Source: Rhizobium sp. NZLR1
Lineage (GTDB): Bacteria > Pseudomonadota > Alphaproteobacteria > Rhizobiales > Rhizobiaceae
NCBI RefSeq assembly: GCF_017357385.1
Contig: NZ_CP071635.1
Coordinates: 248,001 to 312,000 of the forward strand
Direction of reading: 5' to 3'
DNA: 64,000 nucleotides
Shown in pieces: positions 30,133 to 37,974 of this stretch. The position numbers and the translations under genes are program-made. The notes under the pieces are model-generated. The model searched no databases. It was not told the origin of the DNA and saw only the letters and a program-made list of their open reading frames with translations. Numbering within the stretch: the first letter of the stretch is position 1; every line of letters begins with the position of its first letter.

Positions 30133-30767
30133 GGATTTCTCCTTACGCTGCCTGGCTGACAGGGGGCGAGTTCAGAACGGTAGTTGGAGGGGCGAAGCCT
30201 GAGGAACGTGGCCGCATTGGCGGCCAGCGTGCCCGCTACGGCCGTCGTCACGCCGATCTTCTTGGGTTCGCCTAAACGATGCAGCTGCCACCCCACGCGG
30301 GCGAGGATGCGCTCAAACCGAAGATCGGTCACCGTAACAATCTCAGTGTACCCGTTTGCCAGGCACCATTCGATGATGCCAGCGAACATGGTCAGCGTCG
30401 CTTCATGGACCGAGCCGACGCCCCTCCCCTCCGCGAGAGCCGTGTCGACACAGAAGCGAGAACTCTCGATCATCGCGGCATGCCCCTTGAGTTGGCCGTC
30501 GGGGAGCAGCGACGGGAAAACGTCGGCCACCATTGTCGGTCCGAGCGCAGGAAGAAGCCTCGCGCACCCCGCCAATTCGCCGGTCTCTGCGATGGCGAGA
30601 ATATAGGTCGGCCGAAGCGCGTCGAAACGATCGGACTCGCACCCCGCCGTTACATCGACTTCCCAGCCCAGGCGATCGGAAAAGACCCGAGCACGAAGCT
30701 GATAGTGGATGTGTAGGAGATGCGCCTCTTGGATCGTCCGGGGTGTTGAGAGCGCGAGAGCCCGCAT
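30129..30767 (-). CDS. traI: TraI acyl-homoserine lactone synthase
   Basis: 212 residues. All canonical LuxI residues are at the canonical positions: Arg25, Phe29, Trp35, Asp46, Asp49 and Arg70, with a later ESSRFCVD segment. It should make an acyl-homoserine lactone from S-adenosylmethionine and an acyl carrier protein; for Ti plasmids this is 3-oxo-octanoyl, but the chain length cannot be read from sequence. The ATG has GGAGAAAGATC upstream. It leads the whole trb operon, 60 bases downstream of one candidate tra box. Confidence 0.96.
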   Translation of the reverse strand: MRALALSTPRTIQEAHLLHIHYQLRARVFSDRLGWEVDVTAGCESDRFDALRPTYILAIAETGELAGCARLLPALGPTMVADVFPSLLPDGQLKGHAAMIESSRFCVDTALAEGRGVGSVHEATLTMFAGIIEWCLANGYTEIVTVTDLRFERILARVGWQLHRLGEPKKIGVTTAVAGTLAANAATFLRLRPSNYRSELAPCQPGSVRRNP

Positions 30768-30826
30768 GATCTTTCTCCGTCGTTGTTGGTCGGCGGGAAA
30801 TCAGCACAGTTTGGAATCGGAGGGCA

Positions 30827-30841
30827 GTTGTAGGATTCAAC
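30827..30841. promoter_or_regulatory. Candidate tra box upstream of traI
   Basis: GTTGTAGGATTCAAC, a dyad with arms GTTG and CAAC. It is the most symmetric of three copies in the window and lies 60 bases upstream of traI. Confidence 0.55.
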
Positions 30842-30925
30842 ATGCACGTAGCGAGGTGAGTCGTGGCTCATGAGGGGTGTGGCGCTACAGAGCCGCCTAA
30901 TCTACTTGCTGCTACACTGTTCGGA

Positions 30926-30940
30926 TTTGTAGGATTCACA
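30926..30940. promoter_or_regulatory. Candidate tra box between traI and repA
   Basis: TTTGTAGGATTCACA, 99 bases from the previous copy and about 200 bases upstream of repA. Ti plasmids also carry TraR boxes here to raise copy number during induction. Confidence 0.5.
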
Positions 30941-31143
30941 GGAGAACATTCCGGGATCAGGGAGCCGGGCATTTGTGGCTAACTCCCGGAGCGGAAAAGC
31001 AAAAAACCGAACAGCCTTATGCAGATTGCCCCCGGTCGTTAACCTTTTGTTAACCCTAAACCTCTGGACCAGTTCGGAGAATCGTGTTCTATTTTTAGCG
31101 GGCAATGGCCGGTAAACCGGCGAAAAGCCGCCAAGAGGGACAG

Positions 31144-32367
31144 ATGGCGATAGCAAACCGAGTAGAAGCAAGTGTTGGCTCGAAGGAAGATGCCGGCAGC
31201 AAAATCATGCGCCATGCCGGGCTTCTGTCCGGGCAATTGCAGCAGCTCAGAACTCGTATGTATCCGCCAAAATCGGAAAAGACCCTGCGTCCCTTTCTGA
31301 CCAACGAAGTGTCGAAGCTGACGTCTATACCCGATTCCACCCTGAAGCTCATGTCCACCGAAGGACGTGGGCCGATTCCCAGTAGGCTGGAAAATAACCA
31401 TCGCGTCTACACGCTGGACCAGATCAATGAACTGCGTGAATTGTTCGCGATTCAGAAACCTGCAGACGCCTTGCGATTCCTTCCTCGTCGACGTGCCGGC
31501 GAGCACCTCCAGGTTCTTGCGATAGCCAACTTCAAGGGCGGCAGCGCGAAGACGACAACCTGTGTCCACCTTGCCCACTATCTCGCCCTTCATGGGTATC
31601 GCGTCCTCGCACTCGACCTGGACCCGCAAGCATCCTTGTCCGCTTTGTTCGGTGCTCAGCCAGAAGTTGATGTTGGGTCGAATGAAACGATCTATGCCGC
31701 TTTGCGTTACGATGACGCCGAGCGTCGTCCCATCCGCGATATAATTCGCAGGACATATTTCGATGGCATCGACCTCATTCCGGGCAATCTTGAAGTCATG
31801 GAGTATGAGCACGAAACGCCACGGATCTTGGCGAACAAGGCCAACTCCGGCGCAATCTTTTTTGAGCGGCTGAAACTCGCCCTTTCGGAAGTCGCGGCGG
31901 ACTACGACATCGTGATTCTCGACACTCCGCCGTCCCTCGGCTTTCTGACCTTGAGCGCGATATACGCAGCGACTAGCATGATCATTACGGTCCACCCTGC
32001 CATGCTGGACGTCGCGTCAATGAGCCAGTTCCTTCTCATGATGGGTGATCTGATTAGTGTTCTGAACGAGAGCGGCGCTCAGTTGGACCAGGACTTCATC
32101 CGGTATCTGGTTACACGACACGACCCCAATGACGCGCCACAGTCGCAAGTCGTTGCGATGCTTCGGCACCTGTTCGGCTCCGATGTATTATTGCCGACCG
32201 CCATTGAAAGCACCGCCGTTGAAGCAGCCGGCTTGGCGAAGCGCTCGGTATACGAGCTCGAATTGGGACAGATCGGACGCGATACTCACAAGCGTGCCCG
32301 CGAGGCGGTAGATGCTGTGAACGAGGCGATTGTTCGCCTCGTCAATGAGAGCTGGGGGCGGACATGA
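31144..32367 (+). CDS. repA: RepA plasmid partition ATPase (ParA-type)
   Basis: 407 residues from the ATG at 31144, which follows AGAGGGACAG; an in-frame ATG at 31105 lacks a ribosome site. The N-terminal region is a DNA-binding domain with the KLTSIPDSTLKLM helix-turn-helix-like part; the ATPase has the deviant Walker A ANFKGGSAKTTT (about residue 130), then ALDLDPQASLS and VILDTPPSLGF. RepA moves plasmid copies apart with RepB and represses the operon. It overlaps repB by four bases (ATGA). Confidence 0.96.
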   Translation: MAIANRVEASVGSKEDAGSKIMRHAGLLSGQLQQLRTRMYPPKSEKTLRPFLTNEVSKLTSIPDSTLKLMSTEGRGPIPSRLENNHRVYTLDQINELRELFAIQKPADALRFLPRRRAGEHLQVLAIANFKGGSAKTTTCVHLAHYLALHGYRVLALDLDPQASLSALFGAQPEVDVGSNETIYAALRYDDAERRPIRDIIRRTYFDGIDLIPGNLEVMEYEHETPRILANKANSGAIFFERLKLALSEVAADYDIVILDTPPSLGFLTLSAIYAATSMIITVHPAMLDVASMSQFLLMMGDLISVLNESGAQLDQDFIRYLVTRHDPNDAPQSQVVAMLRHLFGSDVLLPTAIESTAVEAAGLAKRSVYELELGQIGRDTHKRAREAVDAVNEAIVRLVNESWGRT

Positions 32368-33401
32368 GCAAATCCCCTCGCAAGTCGATTGTCGCCAGCT
32401 TCGGGTTGCTTTCCGCAGAGCTGGAAAGCGATCAGGCTGCGGATCAACAGCAGCCGTCGCAGGCCCCTGCCCCGGTTCCGGGAAATCGTGTCGGAGCAGG
32501 TGTGATCGGTGCTGCACACCGAGCAATCGACGACATTCGAACAGAGCGAGATCGCTTGAAGGCTATCGTGGAGTCGGGCGGTGGTTCGGTTCGCGAGTTG
32601 GATCCGTCGCTCATCGACCCATCCCCCTATCCGGACAGACTGCCGGACGATGACGCAACGAGCTTCGAGGCGTTCAAACGGTCGATCGAGACTGAGGGGC
32701 AAAAGGTTCCCGTCCAGGTTCGCAAACACCCTTCGTCCCCAGGTCGCTATCAGATCGTTTACGGTCATCGACGCTGGCTCGCTGCCATGCAGCTTGACAG
32801 GCCTGTTCGCGCTCTCGAAGTCGAGATTTCCGACCTCGACCTAGTTCTTGCACAAGGCATCGAAAACGCGGGTCGCCAAGACCTCACCTGGATCGAGCGC
32901 GCGCTGTTTGCCTCCCGAATGGATGATGCGGGGATCAAGCCTCGGCACATCTACGCTGCGCTTTCGATCGAGGACGCAGAACTGGCTCGGATGCGGAATG
33001 TCTACAGGATCGTTCCCGCGGATATCATCGAGGCCATTGGGCGGGCGCCGAAGATCGGGCGGCCACGTTGGCTCGACCTTGCCAAGACGGTTGCGGGCGA
33101 CACGGGAGCGCTCGATGCCCTAAGGGCAGCACTGGTTGGGAGGGGCGATGCGGTTGAGACGTCCGATCAAAGGTTTCAGCGTGCATTGAACGCCATCAAG
33201 CCAGTATCGGCTGGTCGGAGAGAGCCAAGCCCGATTACAGACAAGAGCGGAACGAAGCTTGGCGCCCTGTTGATATCCTCGAAAGAGGTTCGAATTTCGG
33301 CTGAGGGTTCACTCGGGGTCGACTTTTTGAAGTTTGTTGAAGCGGAGCTCCCAGCGCTAACGGAGCGCTTTGTCCGCCTGCGAGAAGACGAGAAACCCTG
33401 A
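32364..33401 (+). CDS. repB: RepB plasmid partition protein (ParB-type)
   Basis: 345 residues. An N-terminal RepA-interacting segment (SKSPRKSIVASFGLLSAEL) is followed by a ParB domain: IDPSPYPDRLPDD, the arginine-rich box IVYGHRRWLAAMQ at about residues 132-144, and a helix-turn-helix (IKPRHIYAALSIEDAELARM). It should bind the parS palindromes and stimulate RepA. One such palindrome overlaps its own stop codon. Confidence 0.95.
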   Translation: MSKSPRKSIVASFGLLSAELESDQAADQQQPSQAPAPVPGNRVGAGVIGAAHRAIDDIRTERDRLKAIVESGGGSVRELDPSLIDPSPYPDRLPDDDATSFEAFKRSIETEGQKVPVQVRKHPSSPGRYQIVYGHRRWLAAMQLDRPVRALEVEISDLDLVLAQGIENAGRQDLTWIERALFASRMDDAGIKPRHIYAALSIEDAELARMRNVYRIVPADIIEAIGRAPKIGRPRWLDLAKTVAGDTGALDALRAALVGRGDAVETSDQRFQRALNAIKPVSAGRREPSPITDKSGTKLGALLISSKEVRISAEGSLGVDFLKFVEAELPALTERFVRLREDEKP

Positions 33402-33416
33402 CAGCTGTCAGGGTTT
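33393..33416. promoter_or_regulatory. parS: parS-like palindrome at the repB stop
   Basis: A perfect 24-base palindrome whose core is CCCTGACAGCTGTCAGGG, overlapping the end of repB. A second copy of the same core follows repC. RepB proteins of repABC plasmids bind 16-bp palindromes of this general GTT-N-GC-N-AAC type near the operon, so this is very likely a centromere site. Confidence 0.75.
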
Positions 33417-33440
33417 GGAGATAAAAAAAGGACGAACTGC

Positions 33441-33496
33441 AAAAGAAAAAGGCCCCCCAAACGTTGCCGTCGTGGAAGCCTCTCTCAATGTGTGAC
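33441..33496 (-). ncRNA. repABC counter-transcribed RNA (RNAE / incA-alpha)
   Basis: The repB-repC gap carries a complete small transcription unit on the minus strand. The -35 box TTGACT (complement of 33526-33531) and a -10-like GATTCT (33503-33508) are separated by exactly 17 bases. A terminator hairpin follows: AGGCUUCC pairs, with G-U pairs, to GGGGGCCU and is followed by UUUUCUUUU (33441-33481). The transcript would be about 55 bases, the known size of repABC antisense RNAs, which pair with the repC leader to limit RepC synthesis and set incompatibility. Confidence 0.75.
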
Positions 33497-33591
33497 AACT
33501 AGAGAATCGCATTTCCCCGAATCCCAGTCAAGAGTCTTTGGCACCGTAATTTGGTGAGCAGGTTTCTTTTGCCTTTTTGAAGGTGAAGAAA

Positions 33592-34806
33592 ATGCAGATT
33601 GGAAGTGTGACGACGCCCTTTGGGCGGCGGCCGGCGACGCTTGCCCTGGTGAAGCGGCAAATCGAGACGAGTAAGATTAAGCCGGGCAAGACAGCGGACA
33701 AATGGAAAGTCTTTCGGGACGCATCCGAAGCAAGGGAGCTGCTTGGCCTGCAGGATCGCAGCCTGGCCGTCCTTGACGCGCTCCTGAGCTTTCATCCAGA
33801 CACCGAATTGCGCCAGGATGCGCAACTCATCGTTTTTCCGTCCAACACACAATTGACACTTCGGGCGCACGGTATCGCCGGCGCTACCCTTCGCAGACAT
33901 CTGGCCCTTCTCGTTGAGGCAGGACTGATCGTGCGGAAGGACAGCGCGAATGGAAAGCGCTACGCCCGGAAGGACAAGGCGGGTGCGATCGATAGCGCAT
34001 TCGGCTTTGATCTGTCACCGTTGCTCATGCGAACAGATGAGCTTGCCATGATGGCGCAACAGGTCGTTGCAGATCGTTTCGCCCTCCGTCGGGCGAAGGA
34101 GAATTTGACAATATGCCGGCGTGACGTTCGAAAGCTCATTTCTGCCGCGATCGAGGAAGGAGCGTCAGGCAACTGGGAAAACATCGAAGCGATGTACGTC
34201 GGTCTCGTAGGCAGGATTCCGCGCGCTCCGACGCTCAGCGATGTGAATTCAATCCTGGACGAGATGGAGCTCCTGCTGCAGGAGGCGGTCAACATCCTGG
34301 AAGTGCAGCAAAAAGACGAAAATAGTAGCACCAATGGTGACCAAAGTGAGCGTCACATACAGAATTCAAACACCGAATCCATCAATGAACTTGAACCTAC
34401 CTCTGAAAACGAGAAGGGCGCAAAGGCGGTGGACGATGATCGGCCGAAGCGGGAGCCAGTCCGGAATTTTCCACTTGGCATGGTGATGCGGGCTTGCCCC
34501 GAGATCGTGATATATGGCCCGGGCGGTACGATCGGAAGTTGGCGCGAGATGATGGGTGCAGCGGTGGTCGTCCGGTCGATGCTGGGCGTCAGCCCCTCAG
34601 CCTATCAGGAGGCCTGCGAGGTGATGGGGCCGGAGAATGCGGCCACGGCGATCGCCTGCATCCTTGAGCGGGCAGGGCACATCAACTCGCCTGGCGGATA
34701 TCTGCGAGACCTGACACGGAAGGCGGCACGGGGCGAATTTTCACTTGGCCCGGCGCTTATGGCGCTGCTTCGGGTCGATGGCGATAGCAATCGCAGGACG
34801 GGATAG
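33592..34806 (+). CDS. repC: RepC replication initiator
   Basis: 404 residues from the ATG at 33592, giving the typical N-terminus MQIGSVTTPFGRRPATLALV. The N-terminal half includes a winged-helix region (LRAHGIAGATLRRHLALLVEAGLI, with KRYARKDK) and the C-terminal half has the conserved LGVSPSAYQEACEVMGPENAATAIACIL. RepC is found only in repABC plasmids and initiates replication at an origin inside its own gene. Its leader is overlapped by the antisense RNA, so translation is probably controlled post-transcriptionally. Confidence 0.96.
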   Translation: MQIGSVTTPFGRRPATLALVKRQIETSKIKPGKTADKWKVFRDASEARELLGLQDRSLAVLDALLSFHPDTELRQDAQLIVFPSNTQLTLRAHGIAGATLRRHLALLVEAGLIVRKDSANGKRYARKDKAGAIDSAFGFDLSPLLMRTDELAMMAQQVVADRFALRRAKENLTICRRDVRKLISAAIEEGASGNWENIEAMYVGLVGRIPRAPTLSDVNSILDEMELLLQEAVNILEVQQKDENSSTNGDQSERHIQNSNTESINELEPTSENEKGAKAVDDDRPKREPVRNFPLGMVMRACPEIVIYGPGGTIGSWREMMGAAVVVRSMLGVSPSAYQEACEVMGPENAATAIACILERAGHINSPGGYLRDLTRKAARGEFSLGPALMALLRVDGDSNRRTG

Positions 34807-34835
34807 TTGGTTGCCTATGCTTGCGGTCGGCTGGT

Positions 34836-34863
34836 CAAAACCCTGACAGCTGTCAGGGTTTTG
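34836..34863. promoter_or_regulatory. parS: Second parS-like palindrome, downstream of repC
   Basis: A perfect 28-base palindrome containing the same 18-base core CCCTGACAGCTGTCAGGG as the copy at 33393-33416. It begins 30 bases after the repC stop. Confidence 0.75.
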
Positions 34864-35037
34864 CGATCGGCGGATGCTGGAGCGGGGAAGGGTAGATCAA
34901 CTCGGCCGGCGGATGCTGACATCATCCGGCAAGGCAGGTTTTCGCTCGGTCCGATGGGCAAATTAAATGAAGTTGCTTGCCTGGTCCGAGCCGTGCTCTG
35001 CTGGCCTTCGAAACCGTTTTAAAAGTGAGGAAGAGCA

Positions 35038-35772
35038 ATGCCGTCTGAAACTCGATCTCCGCGCCTCGCTGTTCTGATTGATGCGGACAATACATCCGCT
35101 AAAATCGCCGACGGGCTGTTCGAAGAGGTAGCCAAAATCGGGGAGGCGAGCGTGCGTCGCATCTACGGTGATTTTTCCGGCACCCGCTCCAAGGGTTGGG
35201 CGGACGTGCTCGCAAAGCACGCGATTATCCCGCAGCAGCAATTTGCGTATACAACGGGAAAGAATGCTTCCGATATCACTTTGGTCATCGATGCAATGGA
35301 TTTGCTGCACAGCGGGAGGTTCGACGGCTTCTGCCTAGTGTCCTCGGACAGCGATTTCACGCGGCTTGCCGCCCGGATCCGCGAGCAGGGTGTCGATGTA
35401 TTCGGCTTCGGCGAGCAGAAGACACCGGAAAGTTTTCGCCAGGCCTGCCGGCGGTTCGTCTATACCGAAAATCTGCTTCCTGGCGCGATCAAGGACGAGC
35501 AGAATACTGCTTCCACCGACAAGCCGCTGCAGCCGGCAACATCGGCCGTGCCGCTGATCAAGAAGGTGCTGTCCCAGGAGGATAGCGATGACGGCTGGGT
35601 CAACCTGGGCACCGTCGGCAAGCAGTTGTTGAACCTGGCGCCGGATTTCGACCCGCGTACATTCGGCTTCCGAAAACTCAGCGATCTTATCCGCAAGACG
35701 AACCAGTTCGAGATTCGCCAGGCCGAGGGCGGTCCGATCAGCATCCGGGTGAAACAACGAGGTAACAAGTAG
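35038..35772 (+). CDS. NYN-domain (PIN-like) putative nuclease with OST-HTH/LOTUS-like tail
   Basis: 244 residues. The N-terminal NYN domain (about 9-150) shows the acidic catalytic motifs of the PIN/NYN fold: LIDADNTSA (Asp14 and Asp16 region), SDITLVIDAMDLL, and LVSSDSDFTRLA. The C-terminal 70 residues (DDGWVNLGTVGKQLLNLAPDFDPRTFGF in two parts, then KLSDLIRKTNQFEIRQ) fit an OST-HTH/LOTUS RNA-binding domain. This is the LabA/DUF88-type arrangement, predicted to be an RNase or RNA-binding regulator. It has a good ribosome site (GAGGAAGAGCA) and lies next to repC, as often seen on rhizobial replicons. Confidence 0.9.
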   Translation: MPSETRSPRLAVLIDADNTSAKIADGLFEEVAKIGEASVRRIYGDFSGTRSKGWADVLAKHAIIPQQQFAYTTGKNASDITLVIDAMDLLHSGRFDGFCLVSSDSDFTRLAARIREQGVDVFGFGEQKTPESFRQACRRFVYTENLLPGAIKDEQNTASTDKPLQPATSAVPLIKKVLSQEDSDDGWVNLGTVGKQLLNLAPDFDPRTFGFRKLSDLIRKTNQFEIRQAEGGPISIRVKQRGNK

Positions 35773-35925
35773 CACCATCGTCGCGGCGATAGAGCGAGGA
35801 GTACCGGGACACCTCGACGGTGAGTATGGGCTTTCCCCGCGGCAAGAAGCGTCTATCAGTGCTGCCCGCAAAAAAAGTGTCAGCCGAGCACGCTTCGGAA
35901 ATGCGATTGATCAAAGGAAGACGTC

Positions 35926-36123
35926 ATGGCGACCGGTACGGTAAAGTGGTTCAACGCAACGAAGGGCTTCGGGTTCATCGAGCCGGACGACGGCAGCGCC
36001 GATGTGTTCGTCCAGGTGGAGCGGGCCGGCATGCGCGGCCTCAACGACGGCCAGAAAATTACCTATGAGCTGGTAAAGGATCGCAAGTCCGGCAAGATGT
36101 CTGCGGACAACCTGCAGGCCTGA
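35926..36123 (+). CDS. Cold-shock domain protein
   Basis: 65 residues covering one complete cold-shock domain. RNP1 is KGFGFIEP (about residues 13-20); RNP2 is VFVQVERA, with Gln in place of the usual His. The N-terminus [10 protein letters not shown] is standard. Such proteins bind single-stranded RNA and DNA and loosen RNA structure. It has a good ribosome site (AGGAAGACGTC) and ends in a strong terminator. The length is slightly short for the family but complete. Confidence 0.94.
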   Translation: MATGTVKWFNATKGFGFIEPDDGSADVFVQVERAGMRGLNDGQKITYELVKDRKSGKMSADNLQA

Positions 36124-36145
36124 GTCTAACTGCAGGTGAATGGTC

Positions 36146-36179
36146 GGATAGGCCGGGTTCGCCCGGACTATCCTTTTTT
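36146..36179 (+). terminator. Rho-independent terminator of the cold-shock gene
   Basis: GGATAG and CCGGG pair with CCCGG and CTATCC around a TTCG tetraloop with one bulged pair, followed by six T. Confidence 0.88.
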
Positions 36180-36249
36180 GCAGGCCGAGATATGTGCGCG
36201 GTGCAAGCGCGGGACTTAAATGTTCTGCATGGCAGTATTACCCTCAGAG

Positions 36250-36404
36250 TGTTCAAGCGGTTCACCTCCTCCCGAACCGCTTGGGTCCGACGGACAGCAG
36301 GCTGTCAGTCTCTATCGGACCCCTCCGCCCCTTGCATGTTCAATTAGCGCTGATTGTTGGATGATCGGTGCGCACTCCGGCGGATGGCCATCCGCCGGAG
36401 TGCG
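36250..36404 (+). ncRNA. Structured left end of IS110 element, candidate bridge RNA
   Basis: The non-coding stretch before the transposase holds several perfect stems: 36254-36263 with 36274-36283 (CAAGCGGTTC / GAACCGCTTG); 36284-36290 with 36315-36321 (GGTCCGA / TCGGACC), enclosing 36293-36298 with 36301-36306 (GACAGC / GCTGTC); and a 34-base perfect palindrome at 36371-36404. IS110-family elements encode a bridge RNA in a non-coding end that guides target and donor choice. The stem with inner stem and unpaired sides looks like such a guide loop. This is inference from structure. Confidence 0.45.
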
Positions 36405-36536
36405 GACGGCCGGGACCGCAGGCCCCTTGGCTTGAACCGGGGATGAGATTGGTCCGGCCGTCCTCGCGTTTGTCCTGAACAGATGATGGGGAGCAAGTCC
36501 CGCATGCAAGGCAAGGTTTCGTTCCAAGAAGACGCG

Positions 36537-37475
36537 ATGCCGGTAGTTTATGCCGGTGTGGACGTGAGTAAAGAGTGGCTTGATGTTCATCTGCATCCGC
36601 TGGGCGAAAGCCGGCGGTTTAGCAATGACAAGACCGGCATCCGCCAGCTGAAACGGCTGCTGGCCAGGCATCAGCCCAAAAGCATCGTGATGGAGGCAAC
36701 CGGCAAGTTCCATCGCCCCGCCCATCGCTCGCTTTGGCTCGATGGCTTTGCCGTCGCCGTGGTCGATCCGCTGCGCGCCCGCATGTTTGCCCGCGCCTGC
36801 GGCTATCTCGCCAAGACCGACCGTCTCGATGCCCGTTTCCTGGCGCTCCTGGCCGAGAGCCTGCGCCCGCCGGCCGACACGCCGCCAAGTCCTCACATCG
36901 AGGCCTTGCAGGAGCTGGTCAATGCACGATCGGCAGCCAAATGCGACATCACCGCCCTGCAGAACCGCAGCAAGACTGCCACCACCGCCCTTATGCGCGG
37001 CGAACTCAACCGCCTCGTGCGTCGGCTGGAACAGCATGTCGAACGTCTCGACAAAGAGATCGAACGATGTGTCGGCGAGGACCCGCAGCTCTGCCGCAAG
37101 GCCGAGATCCTCACCTCCATCCCCGGCATCGGCCGCGTCACGGCCCTGGCATTGATGGCCGGCATGGACGAGTTGGGCAGTTGTTCGGGCAAGCAGGCCG
37201 CCATGCTGGCAGGGCTTGCACCAATCGCCAACGACAGCGGTGCCCGAACCGGACGTCGTTCCATCCGCGCCGGCAGGCCAGCACCCCGGCGCGCGCTCTA
37301 CATGGCCGCCTTGTCGGCCCGTCGATACAATCCCGCCCTGGCTCGTTTCGCAGACACGCTCAAAGCCGCAGGAAAACCAGCCAAGGTCATCCTGGTCGCC
37401 ATCATGCGCAAGCTGCTCGTCTTGGCAAACTGCCTCCTAGCTCACGATCGCATCTGGACACCAAATCCGCCTTGA
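36537..37475 (+). mobile_element. IS110-family transposase
   Basis: 312 residues from the ATG at 36537 (PVVYAGVDVSKEWLDVHL); the frame extends 18 residues upstream and the start is not certain. The N-terminal DEDD (RuvC-like) domain shows Asp in AGVDVSK, Glu in IVMEATGKFH and the pair in KTDRLDARFLA. The C-terminal transposase-20 domain has SIPGIGRVTALALMAGMDELG followed by LAGLAPIANDSG, including the conserved serine. The ORF appears complete. Element ends are not defined by inverted repeats in this family; the left end probably lies just after 36180. Confidence 0.93.
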
Positions 37476-37974
37476 CAACCAACACAGATTCTCATCCCGT
37501 GCTGGGCTTTCCGTTGCGCAAGCAGGACGACCGCCACATCCCTCATTACGATTTTTGCCATCTTTATCGATCAAGGACTCACGAGATCGCCCCAATTGTC
37601 TTGACGGATCTGTTCTTAGAGCCGGCCGGCCGGCCCCAAGGACGCCATCGACGCATTTAATTTCGATGCGGCTGAGAGGATGCAGACCAGAAGCTTAGAG
37701 ACATCAGCAGCATCCCCGTTTCGCGAGTACTAGGTTCCCTCGTGATGCTCCATCTGCGCCCGCTGAGGGACAATTAACGTGACCGACACCAAGCGGGTGA
37801 AGGTACAGGGGCTGCACGTATTTGCTTCTAGTCGAACTCGAGGAGACCGCTGATCCGGCGTCGCGGTTTCTGGAGTTTTGCGAGGGAGGAGCTCCGCGGG
37901 CGGCTGATTGACGGCGACGCCCCCGTCTTACTCTACATCGGCGAGCCTCAGCGTCCTCTTTGGGCCGGCTGTTT
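37476..37974. other. 499-bp region with no supported gene
   Basis: Contains the right end of the IS110 element and some unassigned sequence. A 96-codon open frame on the minus strand has Cys/Arg/Ser-rich composition and no ribosome site, so it is not called. Confidence 0.4.

Larger units (their letters stand above)
30768..31143. promoter_or_regulatory. traI - repA divergent promoter region
   Basis: 376 bases between divergent traI and repA with no gene. It holds two candidate tra boxes and the repABC promoter region, which becomes A/T-rich near 31000-31100. Confidence 0.6.

Noticed and set aside
20625..30767. VirB/AvhB-type secretion system
   Set aside because: Gene order traI-trbBCDEJKLFGHI and the presence of TrbK and TrbH show that it is the Trb family, not VirB or AvhB.
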